Positions 11,101 to 22,792 of a stretch of DNA of 64,000 nucleotides are shown piece after piece (positions within the stretch are counted from its first letter, which is position 1; each line of letters opens with the position of its first letter). The DNA lies in the NCBI GenBank assembly GCA_910589415.1, contig OU342633.1, positions 19,692,858 through 19,756,857 on the forward strand. The letters run 5' to 3'. The notes under the pieces are model-generated. The model did not search any database, was not told where the DNA came from, and worked only from the letters and a program-made list of their open reading frames with translations. This DNA comes from Malachius bipustulatus. Lineage: Eukaryota > Arthropoda > Insecta > Coleoptera > Melyridae. Position numbers and translations under genes: made by a program.

Positions 11101-13689
11101 AGATACTAATATTGTATTCTTTATTCTTATCTTATTCTTATTCTTTAATAGATAGATGGATAGAATGGAGTGGGGTTGTTTGGTTCGAAAAACCGAACAC
11201 CACCAATCCGAAATCCGATCTCCGATCAAATAATACAGCTACTCAGCTACAGCAAGTCAAAGTCAGCAAGCGCGAGTGCTGTGTGCTGTGTGCTCTGGAA
11301 CTCTGAATGCAGTGACAAAAGAAATAAAATAAAACTACAGCATGAATAATATAGGAAGGCGAGAGTTTGACGAGAATTGGTTGGTGCGCAGATTGGGCTC
11401 CGAATCCATAAATGTTTATTGTCCAATATCAACAATGTTAGTCGGTGTCCGCGTAAAAAAAACAACCAACCAGATAAGGCTGATAAGAGTAACTCCGCCG
11501 TTCATCGAACAGGTAAAAAGTCAGTGGTGCGTACTGTTTAGCTCGTGTCGTATATTTATTTAAAATAGGTGGTTTCTGTCATCGTGTCGTGTGTAGGTAC
11601 CTATGTTTTTGTTATAATGTGTTTTATTGATTAATATATTATTGTTATTAATTTGTTATTAATATATTGCTTGCCAGTAAAATAAGTACACATCTACTAT
11701 TTTAGTTTTTTTTCCGCATAGGTACCTTATCTTAAATAAATTCGAAATAATTTAACCGAGACTAATTCATATAAATTGGAATACTAAACGTAGATGTCCA
11801 TATTGATTTTTTAATTGAAGATTGATAATTGACTTATCATTTATTTATACCTAAACATTTAAAATATGTATATTAAAAATATAAAATATTTTTTATTATG
11901 TGCGCGGCGCCACTGATGTTATTTCTAGTCTGTTATGGTGGAACAGCGTTTATCAGTTCAATGGGTGGAACAATTAAAACCGGCAAGATGCGTAGTTCAC
12001 GCCCTGACTCTTGCCTTCCTATAAAAATCATAGTATACTCTGTTGTTTTATCCAAATCCAAAAGTACCTACATTATTGGTTTCTTTTCTACTTTTCTCTG
12101 TGTTGTGTGTTGTGTTGTGATAGTATATTTTGTACCTACTTTTGCAGTGGAATAATAGCAGACAACAGACAATAAAGTACCTAGGATAAGGTAAGTTAAT
12201 GCTAAAAAATAATACTATGTGTAAGTCGCGACCGTCCAAATGTGAGCGGCAAAATTTAATTGTGTAGGTAATTTTAACTTTAAACCATTAACGCCAGGAT
12301 CGATGTCAAAAAATATTCTATTGTTAAAGAAAAAATAGATAGGTATGTCAAATATTTTTATTTATTCACGCAACTGAACAAAGTCTGACTTACTATGATA
12401 AAATTTCCCGGAAATTTCAATGGCAACAAAAATGCTTTCACGCATTTGGGTGGCCGCAATAATTGTACCTACCTATATAAGGTACATAAAACAATAATAA
12501 TTGTTTATCAACTGTATTTCCAAAAGATCGAATGTCTGCCCGTATGTTTGTCTTAAACCAACTGAAATCATGTAAGACTGCTGTTTTTGTGTCATAACAT
12601 GTAAGTATAATTAAGAACCCATATAAGTATCTATTGCAGTCTCGCATGATTTTTCCTATACCTATAATATACATTATTTAATCTTACTTGCTATACAGAG
12701 TGTTCTACAAGCTCTATGACAAACTTTGGCAGCCGATAGCTGACTTGATTTTAAACATATTTTTATTAATACACATATGGGTCCAATTCGTTTTTGTTTA
12801 GATGTTACAAGCGTTTAAAAGAATAAGCACGTCATTAAGTAAGAAATAAATTCCGCAAAACGGAAAGTACTGTTTTTTTTTTTTTGAAAAATAAACAAAC
12901 AGGTCAATTTTTTAATTTAATTTGTACAGGTGTTATGCAATTGAATGTATTAAAATCAGATAGGTATGGATTTGTAGACTTTTTAGTTACCTATTTGTTA
13001 TTTAAAAAAATTAACTAAGTTAAATTTCGGTTAGGTAATTAAAATAAAATTGGTAAATCTTCATCGAAAATCTTATTTAAACCTCAAAACATCGGCTGTC
13101 AAGTCGGACGAAATAGCCAAAAAACAGCTGGTAAGATTTTTTCATCATAAATCACAATAATAATTATTATTGTACAGGATGCCACAAATTAGTAGGTCAC
13201 AGCTCACAACTCTTAGCCACGGATAATTTGGCCGAAAATAATGGGACTTTCCTCATGGCATTTTCCATCTAGGCTCTTTTCAAGATACAGGGTGTCAAAC
13301 TTAAATTTTAAAATTAATTTCTTTGAATAGCTCTTCAAGATATTCCATTGAAATTCAGCACAAATTTCTTCATCGTGACGACACACTTTTTTGCTAGATT
13401 TTGTTAATAGGGCATCGAAACCCGAGCGGAGGGAACGTGTGGCTTGAAGAACACGTTGACCCCCCAACTTTTTTCTACGTACGCCTCTGGTTCGAAGGTA
13501 TTGTTTTTTTTTTTTAGATCAATCATTAATTTCTATTATTTTTTTCACTAGTAAAATTTTGATATAGGGCTTGGTTTAAGATAAACCTACCTACTTAAGC
13601 AAGATGGGAAAAACTTTGAAACAGAATTAACAGAGGATTGGAAGAACATTTTTCGAACTTGACGTTAGTGTAAAAAAAAACATAATTTG

Positions 13690-14160
13690 TAATAATAAGC
13701 CAGCGGCGTGGGTAGGAAAAAGGTAATAATGGCTAAATTTCTAAAACTATTTATGAGCTCATTTTTAAAGAAATTGATCTGAAAAATACCAGCTGTACTA
13801 CCTAAATAATCTTTTACCTTCAAGAATTTCAAGAAATAAATAATAAAAAATAAAAATGGGGTAGATTTGTAAAATTTTTATGACGCTTAAAATTAAATTT
13901 TTTTTTTTTTTTTTAAATTAGTTAGCCAGTGGCGTGCATAGGAAAAGGAGTAAAATTACTAAATTTCTATATCCATCTTATAGCCCGTTTTCAAAGGAAT
14001 TGAACTGAAATTTTCACAGGTACCTAACTAAGTAGGTACACTAATTTTTCAGAAATCTAATTCGAAAAGCAGTGAAAATACCTATATTATAACTGCATGA
14101 ATCAGATAAAAATACACTCACTATTTACCTATGCGATTGATGCGCAAGAAAGTTTTTCAT
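13690..14160 (-). repeat. Diverged unit P copy
   Basis: It shares AAGCCAGCGGCGTGGGTAGG with unit P and ends at 14130-14157 with the unit's inner boundary (GCGATTGATGCGCAAGAA). Large internal parts are deleted. It lies within the 10.5-kb element. A weaker relic with the same AAAGGAATTGAACTAAA phrase occurs near 10210-10290. Confidence 0.6.
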
Positions 14161-16514
14161 CGAACTGCGATTCCATTCATCGATATTTACTCAGTAAAAT
14201 CAACGGCAGTTAGAATCAGAAAACATGTCTACTCTCTTAAGGCAGATAATGGATAATTGTGGCATCATATTAAACAAAAAAATATTGTCAGTGATTGTAG
14301 AATGTACTGCAAAAACACACCTGTATAAAAGCAGTCTGCTAAGTTTTAATTTTTGAAAGAACATATTTTTATAACGTATGCGTACCTAATCAGTCTGCAT
14401 TTTTATTAATACAAAAAATATATTTAATTTCAGCACAATCTCGTGAGATTTGCAAGTGGATCAAATGAAAAAGCCGGTGTTTACAGGTGCATGGAGAAAT
14501 GTCTCACTAACTATGTTGGCCAATTTTTGGATTGGAAATTGGAAATATTACGGTTAATAACCTGGAAATTATGGAAATAATCAAGAGTAAGTAATAATAA
14601 TCTTAAAATTGTGCAATTTAATCAGAAGGGTCTAGTCTAAAAATTGTAAAAAAAGTTTGATTTCTTTAAATAATATCTAGGGCCTCCGGTATATCGACAT
14701 ATATGGGAAAATGTGAAACGAAGTTGACCTTGTAGTTTTTTTTTTGCATTCCAATCGAATGAAATAAACTTGGCAACACTGTTTCGAATTTATCTGAATT
14801 TCAATTAAATTCTTGAGACGGCTTTTCCATTGGTGGTACTTTTGGTGAGTCACAGCTTGTGACTTGTGGCCAATGGATTGCTGGGTCCCTTCGTCGTAGG
14901 AAGCCGCCATTACTAAAAGCCCGAAAAAAATTAACATTTGTTTGCTCATCTAAAAACTGCAGTCAGTGCCAATGAATTTACACACACATAGGGTATCAAT
15001 TTTTCTACTTTCACCTCAAAAAATTGAATGAATTTTTGATGTTAATAAATTGATGTTAATTTTGAAGCATTGGATAATATACCTACACCTTATATAGGTA
15101 CTTACAAAAGAAATAAACAGGGTGAGTCAGTTTCTTGTAGCAGGACTTCACCAATTTCATTTCAGCACAATCCCGGATTAAATAGTTAATTTTTACTCTG
15201 AAAGAAAACCAGTTTGTCCCTTGAATTTCAAGTTCAAAGCCGCTATTTGGCTCTTTGTTCCTAGTTTGGAATGTTTGGGTTTGGATTGTTTGAACTCTGA
15301 CGAATATTTGTGGCCCCTATAACAGTGACACACACCATATGTTTACTAGAATTTCTGATGAATGACTTCAAATTATTTCAGTTTATTTTTATTGGGGATT
15401 CTCTGAAATCGGCAGAATTTTATTCGGATATTCCATACCTTCTTCATTTTTAACATTTTTATAAATAAGCTCAGTATTTTCTGTTAAGTATATAATTTGT
15501 AAATCGATATGAATATTCTATAGAGGTTTTCGCAAAAGCAATACATATTCTGAAAAAGATCGGAACAACGATGAATAACAATGAAAGCAAAAAATAATCA
15601 AAGTTCGGCGTCTCCCAATATTTACTTGCCGAATACCGAACTTTTGCGAATATTCGCCACATCCCTATCTATAGGTTTTACATAAATAATACGTAAGTAA
15701 GTAGGTAGTACATATAAAAATAGCAAGCATATATAGTATTTTACCTATACTTACATTATATAGTATACCTAAGGCAGAGGAATTAGAAAACTATTTTTCC
15801 ATATAATTTGTAAAAATCTCCCAAAAATGTAAATAGTGAAAATTTTAACCACGACTTACTCTTTGATTTATAGACCGCTACTTACGCTCAGTGATTTCAC
15901 AAGTAAAATAAAAGTATGATATGATATGAACTCTTGAACCCATCTGGGGATGGGTAGGTACCTATTATACCTACTAGTCAAAATATTGTTAACTAGTTTT
16001 GATAATTAAGATTTTCTGCTGTCACTTTTGTGGATCCTTATTGGATTCTTAGGCTCATACATTTGAAAGAACCCTAGACTTTGAGATTACATAAATATTT
16101 TTCAATCATTCCAGGTGCCAGGTGCAGTAAGGATACCTATCATTCCCAATCACGGATGAGAGCTTCGAGAGACACACCATATGCTGGTTTCAGCATGCGA
16201 AGACAGGGCATTTAAGAGGGCATCAATTAACACTTTCGATGACCTCTTTATGGCGGTGATTTTGATTATATCTAATCATAAACTTAATATTCCATTTTTT
16301 AGATTTCATTTTGTTGTTGCATTTACCAAACTTTTTTAATCCAATCCAATTTTATTCGATCCAATTTAAGGTTTATTTTGTTTAGATTTACCTTTTTTAA
16401 AAGAGAACGTTTTTTGATTTTGTTTTTAAATATGATAAGTACCTATTAATTTGGAATTATGTTCAGACAATAAAATTTATTGAATTTTATCTAGGTGTAA
16501 TATTTCTAAATATG

Positions 16515-16752
16515 TATAAACGTAGATTAATTAATTGGGATAGCAGTCGATAAAACAGAGAAAATGAAATACCTGTTGTTAACATTTATTCAAAAAATAT
16601 CCAACATTATTATTAACAAACCATTATAGACCTCACTTTCTTACCTCTGAAGAAGAACTGAAATAAATTTGGAAAACTTGGGTTATTAGAAAAAAGAGTA
16701 GGTATCCTTTTCCTTATCGACTGCTATCCCGATTAATTAACCTACGTTTATA
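16515..16752. mobile_element. MITE with about 36-bp terminal inverted repeats, 238 bp
   Basis: The ends TATAAACGTAG and CTACGTTTATA extend inward through GGGATAGCAGTCGATAA on the left and TTATCGACTGCTATCCC on the right. The middle is unique AT-rich sequence without an ORF. The flanking duplication is unclear; TA or TATA is possible. It is nested in the 10.5-kb element. Confidence 0.75.
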
Positions 16753-17409
16753 TTTTATCATTAAATAATTTGATCAATTTATTTATAAATATAGGTATAC
16801 ATGTAGACTATTTATGGCACCGGTGTAGTAAAACTCATGCAGTTTAGTAAAGGTTTTTCTTAAGTTTTTATTTAATTAAGTAGTTTAATTTAATGCAATT
16901 TAATTGGGTCCTATTCGAAGTTTACTTATGTTATAGGTTTTCCAATTTTATAAGAAAACTTTTTAAATTTTGTTTTTAAATAAGATATAAATTTTTTTAT
17001 TAGGTTCAATCTTTATAAGTATTATGGGTGTAAGTACTTACACGATTTTTGTTTTTAAGTTATTATTTTGTTTATTTCGATTTAATTAATAATGGTTCAA
17101 AGTTTATTTTTAGTTAGATTTAATTTATGAGAAATTTTTTTTTATTATCTACCTAAGTATGTACTTATATATTTTTTATTATATTTTATATTTTATAAAT
17201 TCTTGAAATACAAAGTGAATTTTATTTGTTTATAATAGTCTTATTATTAGTTACTGTACTGATGTACGATGTACCTACCTTTGGCCGAGATTACAAATTC
17301 CTATACCTATTATAAAAAAATTTGATGATTTTTCGTCATTATTTGTTATTGAAATATATTTAATTATCTTCATTATTTTTTGAAAAATGTAATTTTTTTA
17401 AATTAATTG

Positions 17410-18038
17410 ATGTTCTATTGTTCCGTGGCTCAGTAATGACGACATTGTAAATATTTTTCGTAATAGGACACCGTTGTATATTATTGTAATTTCATATTTT
17501 CTGAGAAAATCCAGTAGGTAATGGTGTTTACAATAAATTTCTGTCTAAGGTGAGTACGTTATGAGTTATGTATAAGCAAGTGAAAATCGCAATTTTCCAA
17601 CTTTAAAGCAGTGGGTACATCGGAAACCGCTCCCAATATCGGAAAACAACTTACATGCACCTATCTTAACTTTTCATGCAATATTTTATTAGGTAGTTTG
17701 AATTTCTATAGGTACAAGGTGATGAAAATTATCATATTTTTTATCACCCTGTACAAAAATTTCATCTACATGGCAGGAAACCATGTAAAAAGTTAAGATA
17801 GGGACATGTAAGCCGTTTTCCGATATTTGCAGCCGTTTACGATGTAGGTACTGCTTTAAAGTTGGAAAATTGCGATTTTCACCTATTTATAACTCATAAA
17901 ACACTCAATTTAAACTGCAACTGTCAAAACTAATTTTACTGGATTTTCTTAGGAAATATGAAAATGCAACAATATACAGGATATCCTATTAAAAAACAGA
18001 CAATATTGTCATTACTGAGCCAAAAGGAACAGCCTGTA
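17410..18038. mobile_element. Foldback MITE, about 630 bp
   Basis: Left TGGCTCAGTAATGACGACA (from about 17426) pairs with right TGTCATTACTGAGCCA (about 18007-18022). Further in, AAAATCGCAATTTTCCAACT and CTTTAAAGCAGT on the left recur inverted near 17850-17880, and CTATCTTAACTTTT recurs inverted near 17790. The central part contains a smaller GTACAAGGTGATGAAAAT / ATCACCCTGTAC inversion. No ORF. The outer ends are approximate. Confidence 0.7.
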
Positions 18039-18742
18039 TAAAAATGTTACTTTATAACAAAAATAAAATTTAAAAAAATACCTCTGTTGCGTTTTTTTTT
18101 TTTTTTGCAAATATTAACTGACAAAATTAATTTATTCGTTCATATAAAAATCATGTTGTTAACAAATACTTATAATAAGCTTATGACAACTTTTGAAATA
18201 AGTGCAGATTTAAATTTTGAAACAGCTTTTCCACTCTATTGCTGTGCACTTGACGCTAGTTTCATTTGTATATTACAACTGAATAGACTTTGAAACTTCC
18301 TTTTGAAGTATCAGTGAAAATTACAATCAATTTTAGTGTGAACGTGGGCCGTTAATTTCATTTGAATTGTCCAGAAAATGAACATCTAAATTTAGTTGCA
18401 ATGTTGCTTTGCGATTTCACTGCACTTTTCATTTGCAAAGCTACTGTAATGTTCCTGACAAAGTTCCGGAAATTACAAGCGTAATTTATTGAACTTTGCT
18501 GGTATATAACATTTTTAACCTTGCAATAAAGTGGTTGCAACGTTACTGAAATGTTATTGTGAAGTTTTCTGAACCTTGCTAGTACTTTGCATTTGAAACA
18601 TTGCAGTGCAACGTTGCTGCACGGCCGTTAGGAGCATTGCATCAACATTGCAGGAAGTTAACTGCGTCTGTGTTTGCAACGTTACACTTTGCTATGAAAT
18701 GTTAATGCAACATTGCTGCAATATTTCTATGCCCAGTGGGTA

Positions 18743-19575
18743 GTGTTATTGTCATTGTAATATAATGTCTTTCGTGTATCTATCTGTTTCGTTAGAGTTC
18801 AGACTGCAGTTAAGAATCATATGTTCCGCGTCCCCATTTTCTCCACAACGGCAATTTGGGGAGTCTGACAATCCTATTTTGTTTAAGTGTTGGGGTACCC
18901 GTCCATGGTTACACCTCAGTCTAGTTACCGTAGTTATTTCTGTTCTGTTCAAATTCATATTTTTGAACCAGGGATTTCTGAGAGGAGTTTCTTGTATATT
19001 TTTAATATAGAATAATCCTTTTGTGCTGTTGGTGTATTCTGTCGACCATATACTACTTACCCTATCTTTCATGCGAACCATTATGTCTTGCCAAGGGTAT
19101 TTATACTCTGCTAGCGTTCCTTTTCGTATGGATTCTTTTGCCATTTTGTCTACTATTTCGTTGTTTTTTACTCCACAGTGCGCTTTGACCCACACCAAGG
19201 AGACTTTTTTACCCTTGTTTCTGGCTTTATTTAATTCTATTAGGATTCTATTTACGATATAGTTGTGGTGTCTCCCGCTCGTCATTCTTTGTATACTCTG
19301 TAATGCGCTTTTACTATCAGATATTATCATAAAATTTTGTTGTTGACATGTGTTTGCATAATTCAAAGCTTCCAACATTGCGATTAGCTCCGCAGTAAAA
19401 ATGGACATAAAATCTCTTAGTTTGATGAGTTTTTTGTAACCATTTTCTTGAACATATATAGCGCACGCCGTACCCTCCTTATTTTTAGATCCGTCCGTGT
19501 ATATACAATATGCATTGTTTCTATTTCTCGTTTCCTCCAAATCGTTATAAACGTTCCCAAATCGTTCCCACCATT
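18743..19575 (-). pseudogene. RNase H and zinc-knuckle end of an I-type non-LTR retrotransposon ORF2 (5'-truncated)
   Basis: The open frame 18752-19540 encodes about 262 residues. It starts just before the RNase H domain with YTDGSK. The full catalytic set is visible: Asp16 (YTDGSK), Glu51 (FTAEL), Asp75 (ISDSKS) and Asp131 (NEIVDKMA), with His121 in the KAHCG loop. A C-terminal Cys/His cluster (CRCGENGDAEHMILNC) follows. The frame runs a few codons past its first Met and ends upstream near 19575 without endonuclease or reverse transcriptase, the usual 5' truncation of non-LTR copies. It ends prematurely at TGA 18752-18754 because of a frameshift, and its last 35 or so codons are displaced to 8091-8194 by the 10.5-kb insertion. 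RNase H would degrade the RNA strand during target-primed reverse transcription. The copy is dead. Confidence 0.85.
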
Positions 19576-22500
19576 ATAAAATGAATAAAAAATATTAAGA
19601 AATATCAAACATCGATTAAATCAGAGCTTTTCTACTGAATTAATCTCCGAATGATTAAATAAATAACTCTTATTCAAAATGACAGCCAACGCGAAAATAA
19701 GACAGATTGGAGCGTCGATTTAACGCTTCGATTCGTGAGTTTCTAAACATGCAAAATTATATCGTCGTTTCATATGAGATTTAGCCTTGCAAGATGCATT
19801 TACATTTTACATAAAAATACACCGTAACAGAAACAAATGAAAGAAAAAATTGAGATATGTAAATTTGGCAAGTATGAGATTAATAAAAGGATAAAGATAA
19901 GACAAATAGATTAGGGATACAAATAGACACATGTGGTATAAGTTTTCAAATAAGATAAGGGATGATAAAATTCACCAATAAAATGCACTCAAAGACATAG
20001 GTAATAAAATAATACAGTGTGATCGTTTAAATAGTTTTGAAATAGTTTCATGAATAAAAGATAATAAAAATTATAGCGAGCATAGAAGGGCATTCAATAA
20101 ACAAAGATGAATGTTAAATATTCACATTCAGAGAGACATGTACCGGTTCATTATTAAAAGAAAATAATTAATAATTATCAAAAGTTTTCTCAAAATTCAC
20201 AATTGTAAATTTATCAAAAGGTAGTCACATGCTTGGTCATTTTAAATAAACCAATTAACAATAAAAGATTGAGTGTAACGTGTCTCTGAAGTGTTGAAAT
20301 AAATTTACGATTCATACAGCACCCGGTGCAAGGTGTTTATATTTTGGGGCCATCCTTTATTATGAACCACACAATAGTATTATTTTTAAGAGACAAAAGT
20401 CGGGCACACATGTTAATTTAAAAATTAAATACAAGCAATTACAATCCCCTTTATTTCATGTCAGAAACAATAATAAAAGAGTATGATATGATCTCTTGTG
20501 ATGTGGTATGTGATAAGAACAAGTGAACGACCCTTCTACCCTTACAACATCTTATCATAAATGAAGTGAATTTGATACTGTCTTTTTTACCACGGTCTGA
20601 AACCAATGCAGCGATAGAACTGACGTTTGAGCGACAAATGAATAGTTAGTTTAGACTCCAAGATTTCGATTTTTCCATGCGCAGTTGGTATATAGGTCAG
20701 TTCTCTTCAGGTGTTTTTTATCCAGAAGAGGATGGTCGGGTTGCCACCGTAAAGTCATGCAGAGAAATTATCCCCTAATGAGAGAAACTGGTCTTCCAGG
20801 TGACCAGGTGTTACTTGACGAATATTACTTTTCAAATCGTCAATAGTCTACATATAGAACACTGGTGAGTGGTGAGTGTGAAGGAGATTGATATTGAGAT
20901 GAGGCGTCGAGCAAAATATCGCTGCAGGCAGGAGGTGCAATGTTTCACCAGCCAGGGTGTTCACATTATGACCATATCGTCTTGGTAAACCTTTTCTCGC
21001 TGAAACGTTTCCAAAAATACTATAAATTTGCCACCCTTCTCCATGATATTCAACTGATTAATAGAAAAAGAAAAAGTTCCATAGCTTTCTATCTAGAAGG
21101 TCAAAAATTAAGAAATAATTAAAAATCAGATATAGATAGAAGAGATACCTATACAGCATTAAAATTAAAATAAATAAACCATTTTTGATTATACACGAGT
21201 ATTCTCGTTATTTGTCTGTATGATTGCAACGGTAAACATTTTGTATATATCAGTTGTGTAGCGTTTTAGATCTCGTCCGAACGGACTTTCGAAAACTGTT
21301 CAAACGTGGACGAATTTCATGCCAGTTAGTAAAACGGGGGTGTAATTAATATGATATGTGGGACGTTCAGCGGTGATGAAATACAGTCAGTTCAACCTCA
21401 AACTGTCATTCCTGTATAACGACAACGTTGCTGCATTACGGGCACTCTTATCAGCAAACCGTTCGGTAAACGATCTCTGTGTTTATGTAGCATCGAGTTT
21501 TCCGGAATGGAGTTTGGTCAACATCAGTTACCGTTCTGATAAGCGCCGTTCTCATAAACTCCGAGAGACGTTAAAAGAAGAGTTTCCCCCTTCCAGGCTA
21601 ACTATCTAAAACGTTTTGGGTGCGCAATTTCCCACATCAGCAGCTTAAACTCAGATTCCCGATCTCATGGTGGCGCAAAAAGATAGCCGCGCTATTATCA
21701 CTTCTTTTCTGTTATGTTACGATTCCGAACTTATTTGGATAGGAGATGTTTTCTTCTCACTGATGTTTTTTTTTTTTATTGTCGTTTAATAAAAGAATAT
21801 TATTTCAAACGTATTCATGATGTAGGTAATATGACGTCCATATTATAAATATGCGGATTTGGAGGAAACTAGAACTGTTTTACATGTTACAGGAAACATA
21901 TTCCGACGTTTAATGTTGATGAATGATATCCTTGTGTATCGTTCCAGTTTTTAGCATCGCGGGACAGTAAAACTCATACACTTGAGGGTAAATTTAAAAC
22001 CCAATATCGGGTGAAATGTTTCTCGATGCTTGATCATAAAATGTGTGGGGTTTTAAAAACGGCCTGGCAGTAAACGTCACCATATCGCTTCCTTCCTTTA
22101 TGTGCGAAAGGATATCCTACAAAGACATTTTATGGATGATTTTTATTATCCAGCGAATTGCTACTATAAGAAATTCTTTTTCGATCATTGTATGCCACGG
22201 AGTGAAGTAGTAGTTTCTTGCACGGCGGCAGCACGTGTTCCACTTTATAATACAACCTCATATTATGACACCCGCTTGGACTCTATGTATCCTTATTCGT
22301 CCTTTCGTCCTGCGATATTATTGTATTTTCACAACACATCCAACTTTATTCGGAGTTAATCAAGTTTCTACTTTCTCTCAGGAAGTTTTTTTTATATATA
22401 TATTTATAAAGAACAGCATGTATTCTTTTCATTAACGGAATTCATAAAAAAATTAATTTGAGAGGTGATTTGGCGCTATAAAAAATTCAATTAACTTTAC

Positions 22501-22792
22501 CACTCAACATAGAGTTTATATTGCAACTAAAGAATATCATCGCCAGATATTTGAACATATTATTATTGCGCAGCTGGCTAATATTGGTCTTCCCAATTTA
22601 TAAAACTAATTAAGAAGATGTTCAAGCTTCTAGCAAGAGTCTTCAAGACATAGGACATACTACCAAGGGTAGATTGTTTAAGCCAGCTTCTATTGGTATA
22701 AAGATTTCGTTTTTTGCATCTGCGTGTTAAACAATAAGCTAATTCCCATTGGAATAATCCAGCAATAATAGTTCACAGCGTAGGACGCCTCA
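19576..22792. other. Intronic DNA, no gene recognised
   Basis: The interval is unusually free of the TACCTA-type repeats common to the left. A frame of 83 codons at 21358-21609 and one of 85 at 22102-22359 exist, but neither resembles a known family and neither has convincing splice signals. A GC-richer stretch lies at about 20580-20950. Confidence 0.45.

Larger units (their letters stand above)
8197..18740. mobile_element. 10.5-kb DNA element with CCCACTGG termini and subterminal repeats, inserted in a non-LTR ORF2
   Basis: The left end is CCCACTGGACAT (8197-8208) and the right end is ATGCCCAGTGGG (18729-18740), an inverted pair with one mismatch. TA lies on both sides (8195-8196 and 18741-18742); alternatively the flanks form a poor 8-bp match (5 of 8). 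The outer 450-600 bp at each end are packed with GCAACGTTGC- and GCAATGTTGC-like motifs in both orientations. The interior has no long ORF and holds nested repeats: 13690-14160, 16515-16752 and 17410-18038. Excision rejoins the two parts of a retrotransposon protein, the best evidence that the whole interval is one insertion. The superfamily is not recognised. It is probably non-autonomous or decayed. A weak split-gene candidate inside it (ATG 11342, second exon at 14434) is described under findings. Confidence 0.65.

Noticed and set aside
11898..12155. ORF starting with a signal-like MCAAPLMLFLVC stretch
   Set aside because: It could look like another first exon, but no suitable donor follows the hydrophobic stretch and it lies inside the 10.5-kb mobile element.
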